Positions 1 through 10,726 of a stretch of 64,000 nt of DNA are shown in pieces. The position numbers were made by a program, and so were the translations under genes. Positions within the stretch are counted from its first letter, which is position 1, and each line of letters opens with the position of its first letter. The stretch is taken from NCBI GenBank assembly GCA_018378775.1, contig JAGZWV010000001.1, positions 76,285 through 140,284 on the forward strand. Direction: 5' to 3'. Below the pieces are notes generated by a model, which saw nothing but the letters and a program-made list of their open reading frames with translations, had not been told where the DNA came from and searched no databases. This DNA is from Collinsella sp. (GTDB lineage: Bacteria; Actinomycetota; Coriobacteriia; Coriobacteriales; Coriobacteriaceae).

Positions 1-577
1 GATCGGAGTTGGTGTCGATCAGAGCGACGACGGGGATGTTCAGGCGCTGAGCCTCCTTGATGGCGTTCTCCTCGCGCTTGGTGTCGATGACGAAGAGAGC
101 CTGGGGCAGACCCTTCATGTCGCGGGCGCCACCGAGGTTGGTCTGGAGCTTAGTGAGCTCCTTGCCGAGAACAGCCTGCTCCTTCTTGGGCAGAACAGCC
201 ATGCGGCCGTCCTCGACCATGGCCTCGAGCTCCTCCATGCGGTTGATGCGGGAGCGGATGGTGACGAAGTTGGTCAGCATACCGCCGAGCCAACGCTGGT
301 TGATGTAAGGCATGTTGGCGCGCTCAGCAGCGTTCTTGACGGCCTCCTGAGCCTGCTTCTTGGTGCCGACGAACAGCACGTTGCCACCCTTGGCGACGTT
401 CTTGACGAAGGTGTAGGCCTGGTCGGCGTCGAGGATGGTCTGCTTGAGGTCGAGGATGTAGATGCCGTTGCGCTCACCGAAGATGAACGGCTTCATCTTG
501 GGGTTCCAGCGACGGGTCTGGTGACCGAAGTGGCAGCCGGCCTCGAGCAGGGTGCGGATATTAATCTTGGTAGCCAT
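1..577 (-). CDS. rpsB: 30S ribosomal protein S2 (3' end missing)
   Basis: This is the N-terminal 192 codons of ribosomal protein S2; the gene runs off the left edge. The protein opens with MATKINIRTLLEAGCHFGH, followed by QTRRWNPKMKPFIFGERNG, the standard S2 start that binds the small-subunit neck. The later stretch QRWLGGMLTN is also diagnostic. The ATG is preceded by a strong AGGAGG Shine-Dalgarno. A sigma70-type promoter lies about 140 bases upstream, so the mRNA has a long leader of a kind often used for S2 autoregulation; regulation here is inference. Identification is secure. Confidence 0.97.
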   Translation of the reverse strand, partial: MATKINIRTLLEAGCHFGHQTRRWNPKMKPFIFGERNGIYILDLKQTILDADQAYTFVKNVAKGGNVLFVGTKKQAQEAVKNAAERANMPYINQRWLGGMLTNFVTIRSRINRMEELEAMVEDGRMAVLPKKEQAVLGKELTKLQTNLGGARDMKGLPQALFVIDTKREENAIKEAQRLNIPVVALIDTNSD

Positions 578-718
578 GTTAAACCTCCTGTGGTTTGCCT
601 CCGCGCGGGGTCATCCTCCAAAACCAACCCGGACATGTGCTACCAAAGCCCGGGCACCACGGTATGAAGTAGCCGCGCGTGCGTGATAAAAACATGTTGC
701 CGCGAAGCAACTCGATGA

Positions 719-747
719 ATGATAGCAGGAATGCCTCTTCCTGCCAA
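719..747 (-). promoter_or_regulatory. rpsB promoter
   Basis: On the minus strand a -35 TTGGCA (742-747) and a -10 TATCAT (719-724) are separated by exactly 17 bases. The predicted start near 712 gives a leader of about 135 bases before rpsB. No other open gene lies between the promoter and rpsB. Confidence 0.7.
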
Positions 748-796
748 CCCGCAATCAAAACCACACACCTGAGTGCGGCGCGGGACGTCCCAGCTA

Positions 797-1717
797 CTAT
801 TCGCCGCGGGGATGGGCTTGAGCCACAGCCCGCTTAAGCCGATCGGGTGTGAGATGCGTGTAGATCTGCGTCGTGGACAGGCTCGCATGACCTAGCAGCT
901 CTTGAACCGAGCGCAGGTCCGCACCGCCCTCGAGCAAGTCGGTCGCAAAGGTATGGCGCATCGCATGCGGGGCGATGTCAGCCGGAATGCCGGCGAGCGT
1001 CGCCAGCGTATGGAACCGCCGCCGGAGCATCGCGGCGCTCATGCGATTGCCGCGCGCCGATATAAGCAGCGGATGCGGCCCGGTAGCGAGGTCGCGGCGC
1101 TTTGCCCGAGCGAGCAACTCCGGCCTCCCCTCTTCAATATAGAGACGCGTCACATCGAGCGCACGACGATACAGAGGAACGATGCGCTCCTTGCTTCCCT
1201 TGCCCCACAGGCGCAGCGTGCGCTCGGACCATGAGATGGATTCCACATTGAGCGCCGCAAGCTCTGAGATGCGGGCACCCGAGGCATAGAGCAACTCGAG
1301 CATCGCCGCATCGCGCAGTCCCGCGGGTGTTGAGGTATCAGGCGTCTTGAGCAGCGCCTCGACCTGCTGGGTCGTAAGGACGCCCGGCAGGTCACGCGGC
1401 AGCTTGGGCGACGCGATCGCCGAGACCGCATCGCCCTCGACAATCCCCTCGGCAGCCATCCAGCGATAGAGAGATCGAATAGCCGACAGGTGCGCCGCAA
1501 GCGTTCGGGGAGCCACCTGCTCACGCGAATGCTCGGCAAGATAGCGACGAATGGTGCGCACGTCGGCAGCGAAAGCATCAATATCCTCGCGCTCGCACCA
1601 GGCAGCAAAGCGCTCTAGCCTCGAGCCATAGGCCGTCACCGTGTTGGGAGAAAGCCCCTCGACGCGTGCGATATAGGCGATAAAAGAGTCGACGGTGTCG
1701 TACAGGTCAAAGGCTAT
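797..1717 (-). CDS. xerC: Tyrosine recombinase, XerC/XerD type
   Basis: Site-specific tyrosine recombinase of the Xer family, which resolves chromosome dimers at dif. The N-terminal SAM-like core-binding domain is followed by the catalytic domain. The Arg in SGARISEL, Lys in GKGSKER, HAMRH, the LLGH His and the nucleophile Tyr in TQIYTHL are all present. The position after trmFO and dprA resembles the Bacillus codV (xerC) locus. Start choice is a problem. The first standard start is a GTG at 1639 (280 aa), but the frame continues upstream with clear Xer N-terminal sequence (LYDTVDSFIAYIARVEGLSP). An ATA at 1717 (306 aa), overlapping the trmFO stop as ATAG and 9 bases after GGAGG, gives the family length. 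A CTG at 1705 is another option. Confidence 0.88.
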   Translation of the reverse strand: MAFDLYDTVDSFIAYIARVEGLSPNTVTAYGSRLERFAAWCEREDIDAFAADVRTIRRYLAEHSREQVAPRTLAAHLSAIRSLYRWMAAEGIVEGDAVSAIASPKLPRDLPGVLTTQQVEALLKTPDTSTPAGLRDAAMLELLYASGARISELAALNVESISWSERTLRLWGKGSKERIVPLYRRALDVTRLYIEEGRPELLARAKRRDLATGPHPLLISARGNRMSAAMLRRRFHTLATLAGIPADIAPHAMRHTFATDLLEGGADLRSVQELLGHASLSTTQIYTHLTPDRLKRAVAQAHPRGE

Positions 1718-3051
1718 GACCGGTCGCCTCCAAACAAGTCGGAACGCGTGGCCAAGTAGGCATCGAGGGCCTCGAGCGCACGGTCCGCATAGGCCTGATA
1801 GCGGTCGCGCTTGCTGCGGCGCTTACCGTCCTCGAGTGGCGGCACCAGGCCAAAGTTGACATGCATAGGCTGATAGCCCACGGTGGCAGGATCGGTCGCA
1901 TAGCCCACGAGCGCACCCAGGGCGCCCACACGCGGCAACTCGACGCCCGCGGCACCGATAGCCTCGGCATAGGTGTTGAGCGCCGCGAGCAGACCTGTCG
2001 CCACGGCTTCCATGTACCCCTCGGTGCCGGTGATCTGACCGGCCAGGCGCACGCCGGTACCGGGCACGGCAAAGGTGCTATCGAGCACGTGAGGGGCGTC
2101 GACAAAGGTATTGCGGTGCATGACACCGTAGCGGAAGAACTCAGCGTTCTCCAGGCCCGGCACCATATGGAAGACGCGCTTCTGCTCGCCAAAGGTCAAG
2201 TTGGTCTGGAAGCCCACCAGGTTATAGGCGGTCTTCTCCTTGTTCTCGGCACGCAGCTGAATCGCTGCCCAGGGGCGACGTCCGGTACGCGGGTCGGTGA
2301 GGCCAACGGGCTTCATGGCGCCAAAGCGAATAGCGTCCTTGCCGGTGCGTGCAACCTCCTCGGCAGGCTGGCAGGCCTGGAACAGATCGCCGCCCTCAAA
2401 GTCTTTGAGCACCACGCGGTCGGCCGTGGTAAGCGCCTCGATAAAGGCCTCGTACTCCTCCTTGTTGAGCGGAGCGTTGAGATAGTCGCCGCTCCCCTGC
2501 TCCTCGTAGCGCGACTGCGAGAACAGCACGTCCATATCGAGCGTGGAGGCATCGACGATCGGCGCCGCCGCATCAAAGAATGCCAGGGCATCGCCACCGA
2601 CGAGCTTCATAACCTCTTCGCTCAGCGCCGGTGAACACAGCGGGCCCGCGGCAATGACCACGTGACCCTCGGGAATCTGTGTGACCTCACCGTGCACGAC
2701 CTCGATATTGGGACGGGCGGCAACCTCGGCCTCGACAAGCTCGGAAAACTTGACGCGGTCGACCGCCAAGGCACCACCGGCGGGAACAGCGGCGCGATGG
2801 GCGCAATCGAGCAGGACTGAACCCATGCGCTCAAGCTCGGCCTTCAGCAAACCAGCCGCAGAATCCGGACGGGTCGACTTAAACGAATTGGAGCAGACGA
2901 GCTCTGCCAGGTGATCGGTATGGTGGGCCGGGGAGCTCACCTGGGGGCGCATCTCGCACAGCTTTACGGCAAACCCGCGGTCTGCCAGCTGGATCGCGCA
3001 CTCCGAACCCGCCAGACCGCCACCGATAACCGTCACCTGATCGAACTGCAT
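1714..3051 (-). CDS. trmFO: Methylenetetrahydrofolate-tRNA-(uracil-5-)-methyltransferase
   Basis: Folate- and FAD-dependent enzyme that makes 5-methyluridine at position 54 of tRNAs in bacteria lacking SAM-dependent TrmA. The N-terminal dinucleotide-binding motif VIGGGLAGSECA covers residues 8-19. It is followed by the TrmFO signatures CEMRP, HHTDHLAELVCSNSFKS and, later, GQITGTEGYMEA. The length of 445 aa is normal. The ATG at 3051 is preferred because AAGG lies 9 bases upstream; a TTG six bases earlier is too close to it. Its stop codon overlaps the inferred start of xerC, so translation is probably coupled. It follows dprA by 14 bases and probably belongs to the same transcript. Confidence 0.95.
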   Translation of the reverse strand: MQFDQVTVIGGGLAGSECAIQLADRGFAVKLCEMRPQVSSPAHHTDHLAELVCSNSFKSTRPDSAAGLLKAELERMGSVLLDCAHRAAVPAGGALAVDRVKFSELVEAEVAARPNIEVVHGEVTQIPEGHVVIAAGPLCSPALSEEVMKLVGGDALAFFDAAAPIVDASTLDMDVLFSQSRYEEQGSGDYLNAPLNKEEYEAFIEALTTADRVVLKDFEGGDLFQACQPAEEVARTGKDAIRFGAMKPVGLTDPRTGRRPWAAIQLRAENKEKTAYNLVGFQTNLTFGEQKRVFHMVPGLENAEFFRYGVMHRNTFVDAPHVLDSTFAVPGTGVRLAGQITGTEGYMEAVATGLLAALNTYAEAIGAAGVELPRVGALGALVGYATDPATVGYQPMHVNFGLVPPLEDGKRRSKRDRYQAYADRALEALDAYLATRSDLFGGDRS

Positions 3052-3065
3052 CTGCAAACACCTTT

Positions 3066-4001
3066 CTAATTGACACGTTTTCCATTGTGACCGAAGGGCG
3101 TCTGGGCGTGAAGGGCAAACTTGGAGGGCGCATACCTTCCATCCATCATGCGCTCGATAAGGCCCTCGAGTTCAAGCGAACCCAAGAGTTTGAGTACGCC
3201 GACAGCATCGAGTGAGACGAGCGCCGCGATGTCGTCGACCTTGAGCGGAGAGGCGATGAGCGCATGCATCACGGTCTGCTGTGTTGGATTCAGGTCGGCA
3301 ATGCCGGGAGCATCGGGGCGCGAGTAGCGCAGGGTGCCGTATATGCGAGAGATAGCCATCTCGATGGACTCCTCGTCGACAATGCAGCAGGCACCGTTCG
3401 CAATGAGGTAATTCGTGCCACGCGACTCGGGCGATAGGATCGACCCCGGCACGGCAAGAAGTTCGCGCCCCAAATCCATAGCAGCCTCAGCTGTAGAAAA
3501 CGTCCCGGAAGGCATACCCGCCTCGGATACAAAGAGGGCTTGCGACAGGGCCGCGATCACGCGATTGCGGCGCGGAAAGGCAAACTTGCGCGGACCCATG
3601 CCCCACGGAGAGATCGACACGACCGCGCCGCCCGTATCGAGCGTGCGCGTAATAAGCCCCGCGCTCGAACGCGGGTAGACCACGTCGGCGCCCGTCCCCA
3701 GCACCACGACGTGTTTGCCGCCGGCGTTGACCGCAGCCCAACCCGAGGCCTGGTCACAACCAACCGCGCCGCCCGAAACTACCGTCACTCCCGCCTCAAC
3801 CGCCACCTTTGCCGCAAGCTCTGCCACGGCAAGACCATACGGCGAGGCCTTGCGCGCGCCGATGATGGAGAGCGCGGGTGTCGAAAGCACCTCGGGATTG
3901 CCGCGCACATAAAGCGTCTGGGGTACATCAGAAAGCTCCAAAACGGTCTCGGGATACAACGCATCACCTGGATGCAGCTCAAAGGTCCCCTCGGCCATCA
4001 T
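3066..4001 (-). CDS. dprA: DNA processing protein DprA
   Basis: DprA/Smf family protein, a single-strand DNA-binding RecA loader for transformation. The extended Rossmann fold is marked by SIIGARKAS (residues 45-53), VVSGGAVGCDQ (about 74-84), PWGMGP and FPRRNRVIA. The C-terminal 70 residues look like the winged-helix DprA extension. The 311-aa length is family-typical. The start ATG at 4001 follows GGAAGGAGG, and its ATGATG overlaps the comM stop, implying coupled translation. With comM upstream it forms a competence-associated pair, although the genes are widespread in bacteria not known to be competent. Confidence 0.94.
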   Translation of the reverse strand: MMAEGTFELHPGDALYPETVLELSDVPQTLYVRGNPEVLSTPALSIIGARKASPYGLAVAELAAKVAVEAGVTVVSGGAVGCDQASGWAAVNAGGKHVVVLGTGADVVYPRSSAGLITRTLDTGGAVVSISPWGMGPRKFAFPRRNRVIAALSQALFVSEAGMPSGTFSTAEAAMDLGRELLAVPGSILSPESRGTNYLIANGACCIVDEESIEMAISRIYGTLRYSRPDAPGIADLNPTQQTVMHALIASPLKVDDIAALVSLDAVGVLKLLGSLELEGLIERMMDGRYAPSKFALHAQTPFGHNGKRVN

Positions 4002-5521
4002 TGGTCCCTCCTTCCCTGGTACATCGCCGCCTCGAGCACGTGATCCTGCGTCACTTGCTCGCTCTCGGCGACGTCTGCAATCGTGCGCGCAATGCGAACC
4101 AAGCGCACGATGCCGCGGCCCGTGAGATGCGTGCGTTTGGACAGACCGAGAACACACTTCTCCGCCGCATCATCGAGCTCAAAGGTCGAAACGACGCCGT
4201 CAATGGACCGTGTCTCGTCATCCTCGGCCTCGGCATCCGCATCGTCCATACGGGACTCGCGCCAGGCGCGAAAGGCGCGACCGCGCACAACGTAGTCACG
4301 TAACTCGGCCGACGACATACCCTCCGCGCCCTCGATAATCACCTGAGGGTCGGGACGGGTCACATCGATCATCATGTCGATACGGTCGGCCAAAGGACCG
4401 CGCAGTTTAGACCGATAGCGCTCGACCATCGCCGCCGAGCAGCGACACGGTACCTCGCGATCGCCCAAAAAGCCGCAGGGGCAGGGATTGCTCGCAGCCA
4501 GCAGCTGAAAGCGCGACGGGAAGGAAAAAGCCCCGTCGACGCGTACGATCCTGACGTAGCCGCGTTCGATAGGCTGACGCAGCGTCTGCAGCACACCCGT
4601 GGGAAACTCGGCAAGCTCGTCCAAAAATAGCACGCCGCCATGAGCAAGGCTGATCTCACCCGGGTGCACCGGGCGTCCGCCGCCGATAAGGCCTGCGGTC
4701 GAAATACTGTGATGGGGACTGCGGAAGGGCCGGTGCCCCGCCAACAAGCCATCAATGTTCTCGCCCAAAACCGAATGGATGCACAGCGCCTCCTGTTGAT
4801 CCTCGACGGAAAGCTCGGGCAGGATGCCGGTCATACGGCGTGCGAGCATCGTCTTGCCCGATCCCGGGGACCCAATCATGAGCAAGCCGAGTTCTCCTGC
4901 CGCCGCAAGCGCCATGCCGCGTTTAGCGACTTCCTGCCCCAGCACGTCTGCATAGTCGAGCTCGGGCTCAAAGGTCGCCTCGACACCCTCGGAATCCAAG
5001 TAGTGCCGTGCGGCATCGCCCATGCCGTGAGCAAGCTGAGACAGATGGTCGATAAAGCCGCAATCCACGCCCGCGAGTGGCACATGCTGGTCGGACCTGC
5101 CGGCGATAAAAGACAGCCCCATGTCGCGAGCCAATAGCTGAAACGCCACCTCGCCCTTGACGGGAAGCACCGTACCGTCCAGACCAAGCTCACCTGCGAT
5201 AAGGCAGCGATCGAGGTTGTCACGGGGAATCTGCTCATCGGCCGCTAGAACCGCGATGGCGATGGGCAGGTCAAAGCCGCTACCGGTCTTGCGGATATCG
5301 CCGGGTGCCAGGTTAACGGTAATGCCCGAGCGCGGGATCTCGAACCCGGCGGAGCGCATCGCGCAGCGAATACGACCGCGTGACTCCATCACCTCCATAC
5401 TCGGAATGCCGAGCATCTGGATGCCCGGAACGCCACCGGCAAGCGAGACCTCGACCGTGACGTGAATCGCCTCGACGCCGCGGATGCAGGCCGCGTGAAC
5501 GGCAAACGTCTCGAACGCCAT
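3998..5521 (-). CDS. comM: YifB/ComM family Mg-chelatase-like AAA+ ATPase
   Basis: AAA+ ATPase of the ComM (YifB) family; in naturally transformable bacteria ComM is a helicase promoting branch migration during integration of donor DNA. An N-terminal Lon-protease-like fold domain (about residues 1-170) precedes a Walker A GSPGSGKT (217-224), a Walker B VLFLDE (297-302) and a Cys-rich CPCG...CRC segment before the sensor region. Length is 507 aa, typical. The ATG at 5521 shares one base with the yraN stop (TGATG). It lies between yraN and dprA, an arrangement seen in many Firmicutes and Actinobacteria. Confidence 0.93.
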   Translation of the reverse strand: MAFETFAVHAACIRGVEAIHVTVEVSLAGGVPGIQMLGIPSMEVMESRGRIRCAMRSAGFEIPRSGITVNLAPGDIRKTGSGFDLPIAIAVLAADEQIPRDNLDRCLIAGELGLDGTVLPVKGEVAFQLLARDMGLSFIAGRSDQHVPLAGVDCGFIDHLSQLAHGMGDAARHYLDSEGVEATFEPELDYADVLGQEVAKRGMALAAAGELGLLMIGSPGSGKTMLARRMTGILPELSVEDQQEALCIHSVLGENIDGLLAGHRPFRSPHHSISTAGLIGGGRPVHPGEISLAHGGVLFLDELAEFPTGVLQTLRQPIERGYVRIVRVDGAFSFPSRFQLLAASNPCPCGFLGDREVPCRCSAAMVERYRSKLRGPLADRIDMMIDVTRPDPQVIIEGAEGMSSAELRDYVVRGRAFRAWRESRMDDADAEAEDDETRSIDGVVSTFELDDAAEKCVLGLSKRTHLTGRGIVRLVRIARTIADVAESEQVTQDHVLEAAMYQGRRDQ

Positions 5522-6006
5522 CACGACACCTGCCAATCGAACGCGTTGTACTGATGCTCGATCTCGGCGATATGCCCGCCGCGGATGGTGACACCCACAG
5601 CATCGAAGCGAATCGCCTTGAGCGGATAATGCTCCATGAGATAGCAACTTGCGATGCGGCGGTAGCGGCGTTGCTTTTGGGCGTCCACGGCCTCCTCGGG
5701 AAAGACCCGCGTGGTGCAATCCAGCGAAACGCGTCTGGTCTTGACCTCGGCCATCACCACGACATCGTCGAGCTCATCGAGCAGCACCAGATCGGCCTCG
5801 CCCTCGGTGCAACGATAGCCCTGCTCCAGCAAGGTGTAGCCGCGCTCGTTAAAGTAGTCGATGGTGATCAGCTCGCCCAGCATGCCTAGCTCGCGGGGAC
5901 TGAGTCCCTTGATAAACTCGGGCGTCATCGCCCCGGAGTCGAGCTCGCCGTTTTCCCAACGCTCCTTGAGCTGCTGCGTCTTGCTCTTTTTGCTTGCGGC
6001 ACTCAT
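5521..6006 (-). CDS. yraN: YraN family protein (UPF0102), endonuclease-like
   Basis: Small UPF0102 protein, 161 aa, with a restriction-endonuclease-like (PD-D/ExK) fold. The family motif is visible as LGMLGELITIDYFNERGY, EGEADLVLLD and MAEVKTRR, giving the candidate metal-binding Glu/Asp and the E-x-K catalytic pair. About 35 extra polar residues precede the domain. The ATG at 6006 has a good GGAAAGGAG upstream and was preferred over longer starts without one. It is the first gene of yraN-comM-dprA-trmFO-xerC, all within a few bases of each other. The cellular role of the family is not settled. Confidence 0.88.
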   Translation of the reverse strand: MSAASKKSKTQQLKERWENGELDSGAMTPEFIKGLSPRELGMLGELITIDYFNERGYTLLEQGYRCTEGEADLVLLDELDDVVVMAEVKTRRVSLDCTTRVFPEEAVDAQKQRRYRRIASCYLMEHYPLKAIRFDAVGVTIRGGHIAEIEHQYNAFDWQVS

Positions 6007-6104
6007 GGGGTCTCCTTTCCCGCACACTGCATTGCCCCGATGATGAGGGCACCTTTCATGCGGGTAAGTACCGGAAGCAAACCAAAAGCTGACCAAATGC
6101 CGTC

Positions 6105-6146
6105 AAAAAACGGGCCGTACGCAACAATGGTGTTGCATACGGCCCG
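6105..6146 (-). terminator. Rho-independent terminator of rnhB
   Basis: A 16-base-pair stem (6111-6126 with 6131-6146, one mismatch) closes a 4-base loop. Read on the minus strand it is followed by six T residues (6105-6110). It lies 50 bases after the rnhB stop and just before yraN. Confidence 0.88.
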
Positions 6147-6195
6147 CTACCAGCAGGTTTATAAAACCCCAGAGGTCCATGTCTCCACAATTGGC

Positions 6196-6984
6196 CTAGA
6201 AAAGGCGCTCAGTCTGCAGAAAGTTTCCGCAAAAGCTCACGCGGTGCAGCGGACAAAGTCCATGTTTGCGAATGGCCTCGATGTGCTCGGGGCTCGCATA
6301 GCCCTTCGACTCGGCCAGATGGTACTCGGGATACTCGGCGTCGTACTCGACCATCATCTCGTCACGCGTGACCTTGGCCATGATGGACGCCGCGGCGATA
6401 CAGGCGATTTTGGCATCGCCCTTCACCACGTCGCGCTCGTTGGGAACGGCGCCCAAGGGGTTACCGTCCATAAGCACGCAATCGGGCTCGAGCCCCGTAT
6501 CGGCCACGGCGCCCGCAACGGCAGCGCGGATGGCGCGGGCCATGCCCATATCGTCGATATCCGCAGGCGCGATATGGCAAAAACCGATCGCCGTCGCCAC
6601 CTCGGCAATCTTCACCGAGAGCAACTCGCGGCGCGCGGGCGTGAGCTTTTTGGAATCGTTGATACCCCAGACGCGCGGCTCCATAGGAAGACAGACGGCG
6701 CATACCGTCAAAGGACCGGCCACCGATCCGCGACCCACCTCGTCGACACCAACGACCACCCCATCGCCGCCAAGCTCATGCATAAGCTCATACATGTCAT
6801 TGACGCGCTCGCGCTCGGCAAGCTCTTTGGCATGGCGTTTGAGGGCGCGTTCACAAGCCTTGATCACCTGCTGGCGCGGGTCCTCGCGATAATGCTTCAC
6901 GAGGGCGGGGATCTCCTCAAACGTTGCGCTCGCCAGCTCTCCGGCAACCTGCGATGCCGAAACCGAGCTCGTCATATTGGCCAT
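6196..6984 (-). CDS. rnhB: Ribonuclease HII
   Basis: Type 2 RNase H that removes ribonucleotides and RNA primers from DNA. The signature VVGVDEVGRGSVAGPL carries the catalytic Asp-Glu pair; DSKKLTPARRE, VLMDGNP and AASIMAKVTRD complete the active site. A roughly 80-residue helical N-terminal extension precedes the catalytic domain, as in many Gram-positive RNases HII. The ATG at 6984 follows GGAGG at good spacing, giving 262 aa. It lies downstream of rplS but is separated from it by a terminator, so it is probably transcribed by read-through or from an unseen promoter. Confidence 0.94.
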   Translation of the reverse strand: MANMTSSVSASQVAGELASATFEEIPALVKHYREDPRQQVIKACERALKRHAKELAERERVNDMYELMHELGGDGVVVGVDEVGRGSVAGPLTVCAVCLPMEPRVWGINDSKKLTPARRELLSVKIAEVATAIGFCHIAPADIDDMGMARAIRAAVAGAVADTGLEPDCVLMDGNPLGAVPNERDVVKGDAKIACIAAASIMAKVTRDEMMVEYDAEYPEYHLAESKGYASPEHIEAIRKHGLCPLHRVSFCGNFLQTERLF

Positions 6985-7011
6985 ACCAGGCCCTCCTTGC
7001 ATGCAAATCAG

Positions 7012-7043
7012 ATAAAAAGAAGGGCCACCCGAAGGTGGCCCTT
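7012..7043 (-). terminator. Rho-independent terminator of rplS
   Basis: A perfect 10-base-pair stem (7020-7029 with 7034-7043) with a TTCG tetraloop on the minus strand is followed by a CTTTTT tract. It sits 35 bases after the rplS stop. Confidence 0.92.
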
Positions 7044-7077
7044 GTGTCCAAACGAGTGGACAGACGCTGCGATCTTC

Positions 7078-7419
7078 TTAGCGCTTCTCGGGGATGCGAG
7101 CAGCCTTGCCCACCTTGTCGCGGAGGTAGTACAGCTTGGCGCGACGGACGCGACCGTGACGAACGACCTCGAGCTTGGCGATCTTGGGGCTGTGAAGCGG
7201 GAAGGTACGCTCAACACCGACACCGAAGGACATCTTGCGGACGGTGAAGGTCTCGCGGGCACCGGCGCCGGCCATGCGGATGACGTCGCCCTGGAAGACC
7301 TGGATGCGCTCGCGGTCGCCTTCCTTAATGCGGTAGTGAACCTTGACGTTGTCGGCGACGCGAACCTGAGGAATGTCCTCGCGGATCTGCTGACGCTCGA
7401 TTGCGCGGATGTAATCCAT
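7078..7419 (-). CDS. rplS: 50S ribosomal protein L19
   Basis: Ribosomal protein L19, 113 aa, located at the 30S-50S interface. Diagnostic segments include VRVADNVKVHYRIKEG, RIQVFQGDVI, FTVRKMSFGVGVERTFPLHSPKI and RRAKLYYLRDKVGKAARI. The ATG at 7419 has AAGG eight bases upstream; an in-frame TTG six bases earlier is less likely. It is a single-gene unit here with its own promoter and terminator, physically apart from rpsP-rimM-trmD, with which it is clustered in many bacteria. Confidence 0.97.
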   Translation of the reverse strand: MDYIRAIERQQIREDIPQVRVADNVKVHYRIKEGDRERIQVFQGDVIRMAGAGARETFTVRKMSFGVGVERTFPLHSPKIAKLEVVRHGRVRRAKLYYLRDKVGKAARIPEKR

Positions 7420-7488
7420 GTGCAATTCCTTACTCTTCTAGAGGTGCCGTACCACCTTGGCCGGCACGTAGTTGAACAAACGTATTCG

Positions 7489-7516
7489 AGTATACACGCG
7501 CGGGTTTCTGCTGCAA
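7489..7516 (-). promoter_or_regulatory. rplS promoter
   Basis: On the minus strand a -35 TTGCAG (7511-7516) and a -10 TATACT (7489-7494) are separated by 16 bases. Predicted transcription starts near 7482, about 60 bases before rplS. Confidence 0.65.
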
Positions 7517-7562
7517 GAACAATTTTTTACGCAGACAAAAAGACAAAACCCGCACATGATAA

Positions 7563-7590
7563 CCGCCCGCCTCACGAATGAGACGGGCGG
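7563..7590 (-). terminator. Terminator-like hairpin after ppdK
   Basis: A stem of 12 pairs with one mismatch (7563-7574 with 7579-7590) and a 4-base loop lies about 40 bases after the ppdK stop. The T-rich tract on the minus strand is interrupted (TTATC, then TTTT further on), so termination may be partial. Confidence 0.65.
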
Positions 7591-7628
7591 CATGAAGGGG
7601 GCTACGCTAGGCGTCTAAACCCAAAACG

Positions 7629-10379
<2,751 letters not shown>

Positions 10380-10400
10380 GATACTTCCCCTTCCATGCAC

Positions 10401-10616
10401 TTACGCGCACGACCGTGGTAACGAATCGACCCACCGGATGCGGGCCGTGAGGGAACTATACGGCGCGTTTTGGGCAGGCTTGCGCAGAGGACGCGGGGGT
10501 TGGTAAACGTGGTAAATATGGCGGTAAACGGTAGGTAAAGGTGGTCACCTTATGAAGATACCACTACAAGAAAATACAGGTCAGATGCAATGTATTTGCT
10601 AAATCGCTTTACCATA
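10401..10616. promoter_or_regulatory. ppdK upstream region with GGTAAA repeat array
   Basis: This gene-free stretch lies upstream of ppdK. It contains a -10-like TATAGT on the minus strand (10455-10460) with no recognisable -35. About 55 to 90 bases upstream of the predicted start are four direct copies of GGTAAA (TTTACC on the transcribed side) at 10502, 10511, 10523 and 10534. A further copy in the opposite orientation occurs near 10608-10613. The arrangement suggests an activator-dependent promoter; no known operator is recognised. Confidence 0.4.
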
Positions 10617-10726
10617 AGTAGCTAATTTGGGACGGGGCTTTTTTAGCTGCCCCCGTCGGCAATCGGCCAAAAAGCTCGCGGCCTCAGTCGGGGTAGCTAA
10701 AAAAGCCCCGTCCCAAATTAGCTACT
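10617..10726. repeat. Long inverted-repeat element, copy 1
   Basis: A perfect 32-base inverted repeat (10617-10648 with 10695-10726) flanks a 46-base centre. Arms contain the core GGGACGGGGCTTTTTTAGCT. The right arm supplies the TAG stop codon of the PPDK regulator. A second element with nearly the same arms but a different centre lies at 44338-44464, and a degenerate half lies at 18713-18746. The structure resembles a MITE or a REP-type palindrome. Confidence 0.85.

Noticed and set aside
797..1717. Xer gene as a mobile-element integrase
   Set aside because: Context (trmFO, dprA, rpsB), length and lack of cargo fit chromosomal XerC/D.
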